Below, in pieces: positions 25,851-35,854 of a stretch of 64,000 nucleotides of DNA. The notes beneath the pieces are model-generated. The model was not told the DNA's origin and did no database searches. It saw only the letters and a program-made list of their open reading frames with translations. The stretch is from an uncultured Granulosicoccaceae bacterium (GTDB lineage Bacteria; Pseudomonadota; Gammaproteobacteria; Granulosicoccales; Granulosicoccaceae), in contig CALGLE010000018.1 in NCBI GenBank assembly GCA_937930305.1, positions 79,229 to 143,228 of the forward strand, written 5' to 3'. A program made the position numbers and the translations under genes. Numbering within the stretch: the first letter of the stretch is position 1; the number at the start of each line of letters is the position of its first letter.

Positions 25851-26711
25851 ATGATTTCAAAATTTCACAAAGCCTTACTAGCAACCACTATCACAGCTAC
25901 CCTGCTCGGCACCAGTTCGCTGGGTGCTGCGTCGCAACGCACCTTAGACGACAGCTGTTGGGAAACGACATTCTTCGAACCTTTCGATGCATTAACACTG
26001 GCATCAAATGAAGACCCCAATGGCTGGACTACCCAATACATTTGGGATAGAGACACCATTATCAATCAGGAAATGCAGTACTACGTTAATCCTAATGAAC
26101 ACCCGGTTAACCCGTTCAGTGTAAGTGATGGCGTACTCACCATCTCTGCAACGGAAACACCGCAAGACTTACTGCAAAGCACACAAGGCCAACCGTTTAT
26201 ATCGGGCGTGCTGACCAGTCGCAATTGGTTTGAACAACAATATGGACGTTTTGAAGTGCGTGCACAGGTGCCCAAAGGCCAAGGGCTATGGTCTGCGTTT
26301 TGGATGCTGCCGACACACGCGCAATGGCCTGAAGGTATCGCAATTCTGCCAGAATTGGATGTTATGGAACAGCTTGGCCATCAACCCGGCACTTATCACA
26401 CCACGCTGCACACCAACCAAACCGGTAAATTAACCTCGCATCCGTACGATCATAATCGCTTGGGTGATTTAACCGCAGGGTTTCACTTATATAGTGCGGT
26501 ATGGACTGAGCAACAGGTCAGTTGGTATTTGGACGGTAAACGTGTGGCAACACACCCAAGCCCAAAGGATTTCAATCATCCGAAGCATTTCTTATTGAAT
26601 TTAGCGGTGGGAGGTTCTTGGCCCGGTAGCCCCAACGCCCAAACTCAGTTCCCGGCGGAGTACAAAATTGACTATGTGCGCGCAATGGTGCCCAACGGCA
26701 GCTGTTCTTAA
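25851..26711 (+). CDS. Secreted glycoside hydrolase family 16 enzyme
   Basis: Exported beta-glycanase of 286 residues: signal peptide (LLATTITATLLGTSSLGAAS), then a jelly-roll GH16 domain. ELDVMEQLG matches the E-x-D-x-x-E catalytic motif, preceded by GRFEVRAQVPKGQGLWSAFWMLP (cited as GRFEVRA and SAFWMLP) and followed by HTTLHTN. Located eight bases after galE, it is likely part of the exopolysaccharide operon and may trim or release the polymer, as GH16 enzymes of other polysaccharide loci do. Substrate (beta-1,3- or beta-1,3-1,4-glucan, galactan) not determined. Confidence 0.9.
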   Translation: MISKFHKALLATTITATLLGTSSLGAASQRTLDDSCWETTFFEPFDALTLASNEDPNGWTTQYIWDRDTIINQEMQYYVNPNEHPVNPFSVSDGVLTISATETPQDLLQSTQGQPFISGVLTSRNWFEQQYGRFEVRAQVPKGQGLWSAFWMLPTHAQWPEGIAILPELDVMEQLGHQPGTYHTTLHTNQTGKLTSHPYDHNRLGDLTAGFHLYSAVWTEQQVSWYLDGKRVATHPSPKDFNHPKHFLLNLAVGGSWPGSPNAQTQFPAEYKIDYVRAMVPNGSCS

Positions 26712-26724
26712 CTTATAGGTTAAG
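26707..26724. terminator. Small inverted repeat between convergent genes
   Basis: CTTAAC-TTATAG-GTTAAG carries the TAA stop of the GH16 gene in its left arm and the TAA stop of the opposing membrane-protein gene in its right arm. No T tract follows on either strand, so it is at best a weak bidirectional terminator. Confidence 0.3.
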
Positions 26725-27472
26725 GCGCCGCTGCCAGAGGTACAAGCGACCACGCAGCCTTATACGCACTGTTCAACGTAAGCTCATTCACCAAGGTATC
26801 GGCCGAAATTAATGATGCATTGGGGTGCAGCGCCTTTGGCAATTGATCAGGCGTTTTAACAAACTCAATGTTGGAGATGATGGCGAACAAGCACAACGCG
26901 CCGCCCACAATTAACAAGGGTATGCCTGATACGGGTGAGATTCGGTAACGTAAAAAACGCGATGTTTCTAACCGGGCGATGAACGCGATAAAGATCAGAA
27001 TCAACAGAACAAGACCCACAACCGCTGGAATCATTTGTGTAGACCACAACCCAGCAACCGCTTCGACTGGATTTTTAATGGCTTGAATGGCGGCAAGATC
27101 AGGGCGCGAATCATTGGCGTGTAAGAAATACGGTGTCACGTATTCGGTTACCAAGATGAACAGCATACCTAGAATCAGAAACAGCAAGATGATCCATCGA
27201 GCTAAGATTCGAAGTGGCCCTAACATAGCGAGCAAGGTGCCCACGGTTACCGGTATTAATAGCACCGCACCAATCAAAGCCAGATCAAAGCGCCATCCCA
27301 TGATGAAAAGATCAGCAAAGCCTTGCAGTTGACTAAACCCCTCAACCGACTCAACCCGACTCAACTGCCACAAGCTGAAACCGGCTCTGGTTAACGTCAG
27401 TAAGAATAGAACGGCAAGTGCAAACAATGCATACACGCGCAGTAGATGAGTGGCAGAAAGACTTGACTTCAT
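26720..27472 (-). CDS. LTA-synthase-like membrane domain, lacking the catalytic sulfatase domain
   Basis: Protein of 250 residues with about five membrane helices. It matches the N-terminal membrane half of Gram-negative LTA-synthase/OpgB-like phosphoglycerol transferases: GWRFDLALIGAVLLIP, YVTPYFLHANDSRPDL, and ADTLVNELTLNSAYKAAW just after the last helix. In full-length relatives the extracytoplasmic alkaline-phosphatase/sulfatase domain follows here (total about 600 residues). In this gene the frame ends about 15 residues later. It is therefore either a truncated remnant or a stand-alone membrane domain. It sits directly against the end of the exopolysaccharide locus. Confidence 0.75.
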   Translation of the reverse strand: MKSSLSATHLLRVYALFALAVLFLLTLTRAGFSLWQLSRVESVEGFSQLQGFADLFIMGWRFDLALIGAVLLIPVTVGTLLAMLGPLRILARWIILLFLILGMLFILVTEYVTPYFLHANDSRPDLAAIQAIKNPVEAVAGLWSTQMIPAVVGLVLLILIFIAFIARLETSRFLRYRISPVSGIPLLIVGGALCLFAIISNIEFVKTPDQLPKALHPNASLISADTLVNELTLNSAYKAAWSLVPLAAAP

Positions 27473-27496
27473 GAGCTGTTTGAACGTCGTTTTAAA

Positions 27497-29617
27497 CTAC
27501 TTGTCAGTATAGCAGTGAAGCAGAACCACAGTTTTGGCTTCTAGTAAGAACGTCGTCGAGTTGTTCAAAGGTGAATCAGTGCAGGCCGGATCGGCAGTGT
27601 CAACACAACGACTCCACTGCCCTACGGGTAAAACCGATGTGTTCAACGGCACATCGAACGTCGTTTCTGCATTATTAATCGCTATCAATGCGGCATTGGC
27701 TTTGCCATTGTCTGAATTTTGATCAACCAGCAGCATTAGCATTACCTGACGATACGGATCAGCCCATTCCTCGGAGCTCATGATTTGCCCATATTCGTTT
27801 AACCAGCTGATGTCGGGTAACTGCCAGTGCTTATCTCGCACACCACCGTGCAACCACAAGTTCTGACGCAGCAAGGGTAAGCGTTTGCGCACTTGAATTA
27901 AATGCCGAACAAACTGATATTGCGGATGGTTTTTTGGGCTGTTCGGCCACGTCACCCAACCCAAGGGGTTGTCTTGACAATAGGCGTTGTTGTTACCGGC
28001 TTGGGAGTTTTGTAATTCATCGCCTGCCAGTAGCATCGGCACACCCTGCGATAACAGCAGCGTGGCTAAGATATTTCGTTGAGCACGATCACGATCGGCC
28101 ACAATATCCGGGTCATCCGTCGCCCCTTCCACACCATGATTGAATGAATGATTCGTGCCGTGCCCATCGCGATTGTTCTCACCGTTGGCTTGGTTATGCT
28201 TGGTTTGATAACTCACCAAATCATTCAAAGTGAACCCATCATGCGCGGTAACAAAATTAACGCTGGCTGACGGTCCTCGTTGATTGGCAAAGAACGATTG
28301 GTAGCTGCCCAGCAGCATGTCGGCCAGTGGGGATAAGGTGCCCTCCTCATTCGCCCAAAACCTTCGCACCCCGTCGCGGTACTTATCATTCCACTCGGAC
28401 CACCCCGCAGGATAAGAACCCAACTGGTAACCACCCTCACCGATATCCCAAGGTTCTGCAACAAAACGTGTGTTTTGTAATTCTGGGTCTTGGCGAAGGG
28501 TGGAAAAAAACGCGCACCGACGATCGAATGAGGTTGGATTTCTTCCTAAAATGCTAGCCAAATCAAATCGAAAACCATCAATGCCGATTTGATTGACCCA
28601 ATAGCGTAACGAATCCAAAACCATTTGCAGCACACGAGGATGAGATAAATCTAACGTGTTACCGCAACCACTTTCATTTAAGTAGTTTCGATTATCGTCG
28701 GTAAGACGATAGTAGCTTTTGTTATCTAAGCCGCGAAAGCATAAGGTGGGCCCTTCTTCATTGCCTTCTGCGGTGTGGTTGTAAACAACATCCATCCAAC
28801 ATTCGATGCCACTTGCATGCAAAGCATTCACCATCGCAACGCACTGCGCAGTGGCTCGCCCACCTGATGGATTTTCCATAGCAGTGGTTGCAAAGCGTTG
28901 GCTGGGAGCAAAGAAGCCTAAGGTGTTGTAGCCCCAATAATTGGTTAAGCCACGGGTAACTAAAAAATCATCGTCCACACCGGCTTGGATGGGAAGCCAT
29001 TCCACAGCGGATACGCCTAAGTCTGTTAAGTAATCAAGAACCCGTGGATTGGTTAGCGCAGAGTAACGACCTTTTTCTGCCTCGCTCAGCCCCGGAAATT
29101 GTTGGGTAAAGCCTTTCACATGCGCTTCGAATATCACGCTGTTTTGAATCGGCTGTTTGGCATTTTTTAACGCAATAAGCGGCGGTAATGCCCCCGTGAC
29201 CTGACTTTTGGGAACGTAGGGGCCGCTGTCACGAGAGTCAAACGATCGGCACCCATCCGCATGCCCGCGCTGATACCCAAAAATGGCATCGTGCCACTGC
29301 AACTTACCTTGCCATTCACGGGCATAGGGATCGAGCAAGAGCTTATTAGGGTTGAAACGATGGCCGGCATCGGGGTTGTATTCGCCATGCACACGGTAGC
29401 CGTAAACCAGACCTTCCCCAGCCTGCGGCAGAAATCCGTGCCAAATCTGCTCGGTGGGCCCATAGAGCTCATGGCGCGCCATTTCCTGTTGCCCTGATGC
29501 GTCATAAACGCACAGCTCGACACGCTCAGCATGCTCAGAGAATACCGCGAAATTTACGCCAGAGGAATGTAGGTTCGCCCCCAAAGGGTACGCTTGGCCA
29601 GATTCTAGAACAGTCAA
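27497..29617 (-). CDS. glgX: Glycogen debranching enzyme
   Basis: GH13 alpha-1,6-glucosidase of 706 residues that removes branch stubs from phosphorylase-limited glycogen. N-terminal CBM48 ([27 protein letters not shown], cited as [11 protein letters not shown]), then the barrel motifs [18 protein letters not shown] with the nucleophile aspartate, [15 protein letters not shown] with the acid, and [15 protein letters not shown]. The start is TTG at 29615-29617; GAGAG upstream is a weak Shine-Dalgarno. It diverges from glgC-glgA-glgB. Confidence 0.95.
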   Translation of the reverse strand: MTVLESGQAYPLGANLHSSGVNFAVFSEHAERVELCVYDASGQQEMARHELYGPTEQIWHGFLPQAGEGLVYGYRVHGEYNPDAGHRFNPNKLLLDPYAREWQGKLQWHDAIFGYQRGHADGCRSFDSRDSGPYVPKSQVTGALPPLIALKNAKQPIQNSVIFEAHVKGFTQQFPGLSEAEKGRYSALTNPRVLDYLTDLGVSAVEWLPIQAGVDDDFLVTRGLTNYWGYNTLGFFAPSQRFATTAMENPSGGRATAQCVAMVNALHASGIECWMDVVYNHTAEGNEEGPTLCFRGLDNKSYYRLTDDNRNYLNESGCGNTLDLSHPRVLQMVLDSLRYWVNQIGIDGFRFDLASILGRNPTSFDRRCAFFSTLRQDPELQNTRFVAEPWDIGEGGYQLGSYPAGWSEWNDKYRDGVRRFWANEEGTLSPLADMLLGSYQSFFANQRGPSASVNFVTAHDGFTLNDLVSYQTKHNQANGENNRDGHGTNHSFNHGVEGATDDPDIVADRDRAQRNILATLLLSQGVPMLLAGDELQNSQAGNNNAYCQDNPLGWVTWPNSPKNHPQYQFVRHLIQVRKRLPLLRQNLWLHGGVRDKHWQLPDISWLNEYGQIMSSEEWADPYRQVMLMLLVDQNSDNGKANAALIAINNAETTFDVPLNTSVLPVGQWSRCVDTADPACTDSPLNNSTTFLLEAKTVVLLHCYTDK

Positions 29618-29739
29618 AACAGCGATTAACTCTCAAAATAGTACGCCCGAAGAGGGCTTGGACCCAAACAACAACGCGATTCTCGTGCCGAACTAGGTTA
29701 GTCTTGGGGACACACTCTGACACATTACAGGCTAGCTGG

Positions 29740-31011
29740 ATGACCGAAGCAAGTGATCGCAGAATCTCACAGCTCACCAAAAGCACGTTAGCTCTCATAC
29801 TCGCTGGCGGTCGCGGAAGCCGATTACACGAACTCACCGATTGGCGTGCAAAACCCGCGGTACCATTTGGCGGCAAATTTCGCATCATCGACTTCCCGCT
29901 GTCCAACTGCGTGAATTCGGGCATTGATCGCATGGGTGTGATAACGCAATACAAATCCCACTCATTAGTCCGACATTTGGTCAGAGGTTGGTCTAACTTT
30001 CGATCAGAATTTGGCGAGTCCATGGATATATTACCCGCCTCCATGCGAGTAGGTGACGAGTGGTACAAAGGCACCGCCGACGCGGTATTTCAAAACCTCG
30101 ACATAATCCGCACTTACAAGCCCGAGTTCGTTTTGATCTTAGGCGGTGACCACATCTACAAAATGGACTACGGCCCTTTAGTTGCCCGGCACGCAACGCT
30201 GGAGGCGGACATGACCGTCTGCTGTGTGGAAGTATCGGTGGAAGAAGCCGCTGGGTCTTTCGGGGTCATCGAGATAGATGACTCGGGCCGTGTCATCGGC
30301 TTTGAAGAAAAACCAGCGCAGCCTAAAGAGATTCCCGGTAAGCCCGGCCGAGTTATGGCATCGATGGGTAACTACTTATTCAGCACAAATTTTTTATACG
30401 ATGAGCTCATTAACGATGCAGATGATCCGGGCAGCGCTCACGATTTTGGTAACGATATCTTGCCCCGCTTGGTAAAATCTCACCGGGTGTATGCTTTTCG
30501 TTTAGGCGAAGATCGACCGCATGAAAGCCCGTACTGGCGGGATGTGGGCACCTTAGATGCGCTGTTCGATGCCAACTTAGAGTTAGTCGAACTCTCCCCG
30601 CAGCTGGATTTATATGATCATGAGTGGCCAATCTACACGCACCAACAGCAATTACCGTCGGCGAAATTTGTGCACGATAAGGAAGGGCGCACGGGCATGG
30701 CCATTAACAGCATTGTGTCCGGCGGGTGCATCGTGTCTGGGGCTGAGCTAAATCGCTGTTTATTGTTCTCAAACGTTCGCATCAACTCCTACAGCCGCGT
30801 ACGCGAGTCGGTCATCATGACGGATGTGGAAGTCGGCAGAAATTGCCGCATAGAACGTGCGATCATTGACCGTGGTGTGATATTGCCTCCCGGCACTGAT
30901 ATTGGTTTGGATCGTGCAGCAGATGAAGCCAAAGGCTTTCGGGTTACCGAAAACGGGGTGACCTTAGTCACACCAGATTTTCTAGGTCAATCACTACACC
31001 GCTTCCGCTAG
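29740..31011 (+). CDS. glgC: Glucose-1-phosphate adenylyltransferase
   Basis: Makes ADP-glucose from ATP and glucose-1-phosphate, the committed step of glycogen synthesis; 423 residues. [36 protein letters not shown] (cited in parts), [28 protein letters not shown] and SPYWRDVGT are present, and the C-terminal left-handed beta-helix carries SGGCIVSG repeats. The frame runs upstream through glgX, but ATG 29740 gives the family N-terminus. Shine-Dalgarno weak (ACAGG). Confidence 0.95.
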   Translation: MTEASDRRISQLTKSTLALILAGGRGSRLHELTDWRAKPAVPFGGKFRIIDFPLSNCVNSGIDRMGVITQYKSHSLVRHLVRGWSNFRSEFGESMDILPASMRVGDEWYKGTADAVFQNLDIIRTYKPEFVLILGGDHIYKMDYGPLVARHATLEADMTVCCVEVSVEEAAGSFGVIEIDDSGRVIGFEEKPAQPKEIPGKPGRVMASMGNYLFSTNFLYDELINDADDPGSAHDFGNDILPRLVKSHRVYAFRLGEDRPHESPYWRDVGTLDALFDANLELVELSPQLDLYDHEWPIYTHQQQLPSAKFVHDKEGRTGMAINSIVSGGCIVSGAELNRCLLFSNVRINSYSRVRESVIMTDVEVGRNCRIERAIIDRGVILPPGTDIGLDRAADEAKGFRVTENGVTLVTPDFLGQSLHRFR

Positions 31012-31034
31012 AGAAAAACGTTCTAATAAAACCT

Positions 31035-32627
31035 ATGGCTTCCCAACCGCACATTTGCATGTTGGCCGCTGAAAACGATGCACTGCCCGGTGGAAAAGTC
31101 GGCGGCATCGGCGATGTCGTGCGCGATTTACCTGGCGCACTGGCTCAAACCGGCGCAACCATCACCGTCATCGTTCCCAGCTATGGCGTGTTCCATAAGT
31201 TAGCAGGCGCGAAAAAAATCGCATCCGTCACGGCAGAATTTATGGGCCAAGACGAAGCCATCGATGTGTACACCCTAACCTCAGGCAGTTCACCCTGTGT
31301 GCAACAAATCTGTTTAGAACATCCGTTATTCAGTGCCTGCGGTGCTGGCAACATCTATTGCAATGACGGCGCAGATCGACCCTTTGCTACCGATGCAAAC
31401 AAATTCGCTTTGTTCTCGACGGCCGCTCTTGCCGCTATTACCGAAGGCGTGTTTGATGAGGTTGACGTAATTCATTTACACGATTGGCACGCCGCATTCG
31501 CTGCCGTTCTTGCATTCTACGCACCCCGCTATGCCCCCATAAAACACATACCACGCGTATTCAGTATCCATAACTTAGCGATGCAAGGCATTCGGCCATT
31601 AGCCGGGGATGTCTCGTCATGGCAAAGCTGGTACGGCGACGTTGCGGTCAGCTTGGACTCAATTTCCGATCCGCGTTGGCCTTCTTGTGTTAACCCCATG
31701 GCGTCAGCAATTCGGCTGAGCGATAAGGTGCACACGGTTTCACCCACTTACGCTAAAGAAATTCAACAACCCAATGAAGTACTGCGAGGCTTTCATGGTG
31801 GCGAAGGCTTAGAAGCTGACCTACAAGCGGCGGCTCGAGAGAATCGCTTGGTAGGAATATTAAACGGCACAGAATATCCAAAGGCAACGAGCAAACCGCC
31901 TGTTAAAACACGCGCAGCTCGCTGGGAAGCGCAGCTAAAAATGATTCGCGACGTCACTTTGAACTGGTTAGGTAACACCGACCCCATGCCAACCGTTCAC
32001 TATGTCGCGCATCATCGCACGCTGACTTGGCTTGAAAAGAAAACCCCAAAACACATTGTTACCAGCGTTGGTCGTCTTACCGATCAAAAGATGGCAATTG
32101 CCCTGCACGTCATGAGCGATGGCCGTACCGCGTTAGAACATATGCTGGACACGCTGGCTGAGGATAATGGTGTGTTAATACTGCTAGGCTCGGGCGACCC
32201 TAAGCTTGAAGCCCAATGCCAAAAAGTTGCAGCAGCTAACGATAATTGTTTATTTTTAAATCGATACGCCGCCGCCGTCGCTGATTCATTATTTGAAATA
32301 GGCGATTTATTTTTTATGCCAAGCAGTTTTGAACCGTGCGGCATCAGTCAAATGGTGGCCATGCGCTTTGGCCAACCGTGCTTGGTTCATGCGGTGGGCG
32401 GTTTAAGTGACACCATAGTCGATGGTGTGGATGGCTTTCAATTCACAGGCACATCACCGAAAACCCAAGCTGAGAATTGTGTTGCTCGTTTTAACGAAGC
32501 TATCGACCTGCATGCAAACCATCACGTTCGCTGGCATGCTGTGCAGGCGGCAGCAAAATCTCGGCGCTTTACCTGGTCGGCTAGCGCAGAACAATACCGC
32601 GAACACCTTTACCGAGAGGCTGGATGA
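31035..32627 (+). CDS. glgA: Glycogen synthase (GT5)
   Basis: Extends glycogen from ADP-glucose; 530 residues, two Rossmann domains. GGKVGGIGDVVRDLPGAL replaces the usual KTGGL donor-site motif by KVGGI, still with the key lysine. HLHDWHAAF and SSFEPCGISQMVAMRFGQP (cited as EPCGISQM) with HAVGGLSDTI complete the active site. It is between glgC and glgB, and its TGA overlaps the glgB ATG (ATGA). Confidence 0.92.
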   Translation: MASQPHICMLAAENDALPGGKVGGIGDVVRDLPGALAQTGATITVIVPSYGVFHKLAGAKKIASVTAEFMGQDEAIDVYTLTSGSSPCVQQICLEHPLFSACGAGNIYCNDGADRPFATDANKFALFSTAALAAITEGVFDEVDVIHLHDWHAAFAAVLAFYAPRYAPIKHIPRVFSIHNLAMQGIRPLAGDVSSWQSWYGDVAVSLDSISDPRWPSCVNPMASAIRLSDKVHTVSPTYAKEIQQPNEVLRGFHGGEGLEADLQAAARENRLVGILNGTEYPKATSKPPVKTRAARWEAQLKMIRDVTLNWLGNTDPMPTVHYVAHHRTLTWLEKKTPKHIVTSVGRLTDQKMAIALHVMSDGRTALEHMLDTLAEDNGVLILLGSGDPKLEAQCQKVAAANDNCLFLNRYAAAVADSLFEIGDLFFMPSSFEPCGISQMVAMRFGQPCLVHAVGGLSDTIVDGVDGFQFTGTSPKTQAENCVARFNEAIDLHANHHVRWHAVQAAAKSRRFTWSASAEQYREHLYREAG

Positions 32628-34789
32628 GCCAACTACACACCGATGAAGTCAACGCGCTAGCTGCAGGTCAGCACGGCTCACCGTTCGCGGTTTTGGGTTG
32701 TCACCCTATCGACAATGACACCGCTATAGTACGAACATTTCAGCCAAAAGCGACCGCCGTTACGTTTATTGGAGCGGACGAACAACCCGTGCCCTTAAAT
32801 CGTGTGCACGATGGCGGCGTGTTCGAAGCCATCGTGTCACGACCGGTTTTGCAATACAGCCTGCAATGTTCAAGGGACGAATACCAGTGGGACACGATTG
32901 ATGCCTACAGTTTCCCAAGCCTACTCGGTGACACCGATCGGTACCTTTTTGCCGAAGGCAACCACTATGAATTACATCATCACCTAGGCTCGCACCTCAC
33001 CTCGAATCAAGGGGTGGATGGGGTGCAGTTTGCGGTATGGGCACCCAATGCAAAACGCGTCAGCGTGGTCGGCCCATTCAATGAATGGGATGGTCGAGTC
33101 CATGTTATGCGCTCTCATCCTGGCAACGGATTATGGGACATCTTCATACCTAGGTTAGCCTCAGGCACTTTATACAAATTTGAAATCATCGACGCCCACG
33201 GCACATGCTTACCCTTAAAACATGATCCCTACGCGCCCTATTTTGAACAACCTCCAGGCAATGCCTCCATCGTTTTTGAATCGGCGTTTGTTTGGAGCGA
33301 CCATGAGCATATGGCTTCTCGCGCCGACGCCAATCCTTTGCAACAACCCATCTCTGTCTATGAGGTACACGCCGGTTCGTGGCAACGCAACGTGAACGGT
33401 GATTCGCTTAACTACCGCGAATTGGCCGATACATTAATCCCCTATGTTCTAGACAGTGGCTTTACCCACATCGAGTTATTACCGATAACCGAACACCCAC
33501 TAACCGCCTCTTGGGGCTACCAACCTATCGGCATGTTCGCCCCTACCTCTCGGTTCGGCTCGCCTGATGATTTTCGCTACTTCGTTGATTGCTGCCACAA
33601 CGCAGGACTGGGCGTCATTATGGATTGGGTACCGGCTCACTTTCCCAGCGACGCACACGGTTTAGGGCAGTTTGATGGCACAGCCCTTTATGAACATGCA
33701 GACCCTCGCCAGGGATTGCATAAAGACTGGAATACGCTGATTTTTAATTTTGGTCGCAATGAAGTGGCCAATTATTTGATCAGTAACGCGTTGTATTGGA
33801 TACAAGAATTTCACTTAGACGGTTTACGCGTCGATGCTGTCGCATCCATGTTGTATCTTGACTATTCACGCGAACACGGCGAATGGATACCCAATGAACA
33901 CGGCGGCAATCACAACAACGATGCCATCGTGTTTTTAAAACGCATGAATGAAGCGGTGCATTTGGCCGGAGGCCTAACCTTTGCCGAAGAATCAACATCA
34001 TTCCCACAGGTTAGCCACCCCACCTACGACGGTGGCTTAGGCTTTACGTTTAAATGGAACATGGGATGGATGCACGACACCTTGGAATACTTTCAACGAG
34101 ATCCAGCGCATCGTCAATATCACCAAGATAATTTAACCTTTGGTTTGTTGTATGCATTCAGTGAAAATTTCCAGCTGCCGTTCTCACACGATGAAGTGGT
34201 TCACGGCAAAGGCTCATTGCTTAACAAAATGCCCGGTGACGATTGGCAAAAGCGCGCAAACCTTCGAGCGCTGCTTGCGTTGATGTTTACTTATCCTGGT
34301 AAAAAATTGCTGTTTATGGGGTGTGAAATTGGGCAATACACCGAGTGGGCACACGATGGCAGCGTGCATTGGGACTTGTTAAACAACGAAGGGCATGCCG
34401 GGTTACATCAGTTGGTAAAAGACTTAAACACCTTATACAAAACCAACCCCGCATTGCATTCGAGCGATTGTGATCAAAGAGGGTTTGATTGGATTGATTG
34501 CGCCGATGCTGAGCACAGTGTGATTTCGTTTAAACGAACATCCACTGTAAACGATGAACAATTGGTGGTTGTGTGTAACTTTACACCCGTCGTTCGAGAC
34601 GCCTATCGCATTGGTGTGCCCAGCTCTGGTACTTGGAAAGAGGTGTTGAATTCAGATGCTAGTGCCTATGCAGGAAGCGGTGTGGGTCACGCCGGTGCGG
34701 TTGAATCAACCGGCGTTGCGTGTCATGGGCAACCGGATTCTTTGGAGTTGAAATTGCCGCCTTTGTCGGTGTTGGTTTTTCAAGCCTGA
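32624..34789 (+). CDS. glgB: 1,4-alpha-glucan branching enzyme
   Basis: GH13 enzyme of 721 residues introducing alpha-1,6 branches. N-terminal GlgB module, CBM48 (GVQFAVWAPNAKRVSVVG), barrel with YEVHAGSW, DWVPAHFPSDAHGL, GLRVDAVASMLYLDYSR (nucleophile Asp; cited as GLRVDAVASM), TFAEEST (acid) and LPFSHDEVVHGKGS, and a C-terminal beta domain. Last gene of the glgCAB operon, overlapping glgA by four bases. Confidence 0.95.
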   Translation: MSQLHTDEVNALAAGQHGSPFAVLGCHPIDNDTAIVRTFQPKATAVTFIGADEQPVPLNRVHDGGVFEAIVSRPVLQYSLQCSRDEYQWDTIDAYSFPSLLGDTDRYLFAEGNHYELHHHLGSHLTSNQGVDGVQFAVWAPNAKRVSVVGPFNEWDGRVHVMRSHPGNGLWDIFIPRLASGTLYKFEIIDAHGTCLPLKHDPYAPYFEQPPGNASIVFESAFVWSDHEHMASRADANPLQQPISVYEVHAGSWQRNVNGDSLNYRELADTLIPYVLDSGFTHIELLPITEHPLTASWGYQPIGMFAPTSRFGSPDDFRYFVDCCHNAGLGVIMDWVPAHFPSDAHGLGQFDGTALYEHADPRQGLHKDWNTLIFNFGRNEVANYLISNALYWIQEFHLDGLRVDAVASMLYLDYSREHGEWIPNEHGGNHNNDAIVFLKRMNEAVHLAGGLTFAEESTSFPQVSHPTYDGGLGFTFKWNMGWMHDTLEYFQRDPAHRQYHQDNLTFGLLYAFSENFQLPFSHDEVVHGKGSLLNKMPGDDWQKRANLRALLALMFTYPGKKLLFMGCEIGQYTEWAHDGSVHWDLLNNEGHAGLHQLVKDLNTLYKTNPALHSSDCDQRGFDWIDCADAEHSVISFKRTSTVNDEQLVVVCNFTPVVRDAYRIGVPSSGTWKEVLNSDASAYAGSGVGHAGAVESTGVACHGQPDSLELKLPPLSVLVFQA

Positions 34790-34858
34790 CGGTACTGTCC
34801 CAACAGATGGAGTCGTCCCACTGAGATAGCATCGCAAGACACACTTAGTTAGGGCAGT

Positions 34859-35854
34859 TCAGCTGCCTTCCCATCGAAACAACCGCGCCCCAAAAAATAA
34901 ACAAACAACCGTAAACCCAATCAACAAAAGCAGCCGTGGAGCGATATCCACGAACCCTGCGCCATCGATCATCACAGCGCGGGCCGCAGCAATGACTTGC
35001 GTCAGCGGTAACGCTTCTGCGGCCAATTGCACCCACCGAGGGGCCGCATCCAACGTGAACCAAGCCCCCGATAGCAACATCATTGGCCACGTGCATAAAT
35101 TCAACAAGCCACCTGCGAGCTCCTCACTGGGAGTTCGGGAAGCCATCAGCAAACCCAGGCTTATTAAACTTAGTGCACCCAGCAGTAGCACGATAAACAG
35201 CAAAAAGTAACTGCCTCTAACCGTGAAATCTAAAAAGATATGCGTGCCAACAAATACGGTGGTTGCAACCGCCAATATTAACCAAAGCCGAGACATAACC
35301 TGAGCTGCAAGAAATTCAAACGCGGTTAGTGGGGTGGCCTTTAAGCGTCGCAACACACCGCTTTTGCGGTAACGCACAATGACATAACCGACGCCAAACA
35401 ATGAGGCAAACATCATGTTCACGCCTAATATGCCAGGCAGCACCCAATCAATGTATCGCACCGCGTCCCCGGTTACCGGTTCTCTTTTATAGTCAGCGCT
35501 GCTGAGTAATTGGTCTAACACGTAACCGTTAGGTGACGTTTCATTCACCCAATATCGTTGCGCCGAGCCGTCTATTAACGCATCCAGTTGATGACGTTCC
35601 ACTTTACGAATACCGATCGCATCCGACTCGACAGTGACAAATGAGGTGTAGCGTTGATCGGATAATGCGTGGGTAACATCATCAGACAAAACCCCGACAC
35701 GAAAACGGGTTTGGTCTTCCCCACTGAAAACAATCGACAATCCGATAACCAAAAGAACAGGAAAAATAACATTCCATGCCCAGCTGGAACGATCTCGGAT
35801 GAACTCTCGGTTCCGCGCCGCTAGCACGGCCAAAAATCGACGCAATGCAATCAC
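34859..35854 (-). CDS. ABC-2 type transporter permease
   Basis: Exporter permease of 331 residues: one N-terminal helix (WNVIFPVLLVIGLSIVF), a soluble extracytoplasmic loop of about 120 residues, then five helices (LPGILGVNMMFASLFGVGYVI through LLLLIGFTVVCLFFGARLF, cited at their ends). YRKSGVLRRLKATPLT after the second helix is the common ABC-2 loop. It overlaps its ATPase gene by four bases. Substrate unknown; drug, lipid or polymer export all fit. Confidence 0.85.
   Translation of the reverse strand: MIALRRFLAVLAARNREFIRDRSSWAWNVIFPVLLVIGLSIVFSGEDQTRFRVGVLSDDVTHALSDQRYTSFVTVESDAIGIRKVERHQLDALIDGSAQRYWVNETSPNGYVLDQLLSSADYKREPVTGDAVRYIDWVLPGILGVNMMFASLFGVGYVIVRYRKSGVLRRLKATPLTAFEFLAAQVMSRLWLILAVATTVFVGTHIFLDFTVRGSYFLLFIVLLLGALSLISLGLLMASRTPSEELAGGLLNLCTWPMMLLSGAWFTLDAAPRWVQLAAEALPLTQVIAAARAVMIDGAGFVDIAPRLLLLIGFTVVCLFFGARLFRWEGS

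Noticed and set aside
34790..34858. Terminator between convergent glgB and the ABC-2 permease gene
   Set aside because: No GC-rich stem followed by a T tract on either strand.
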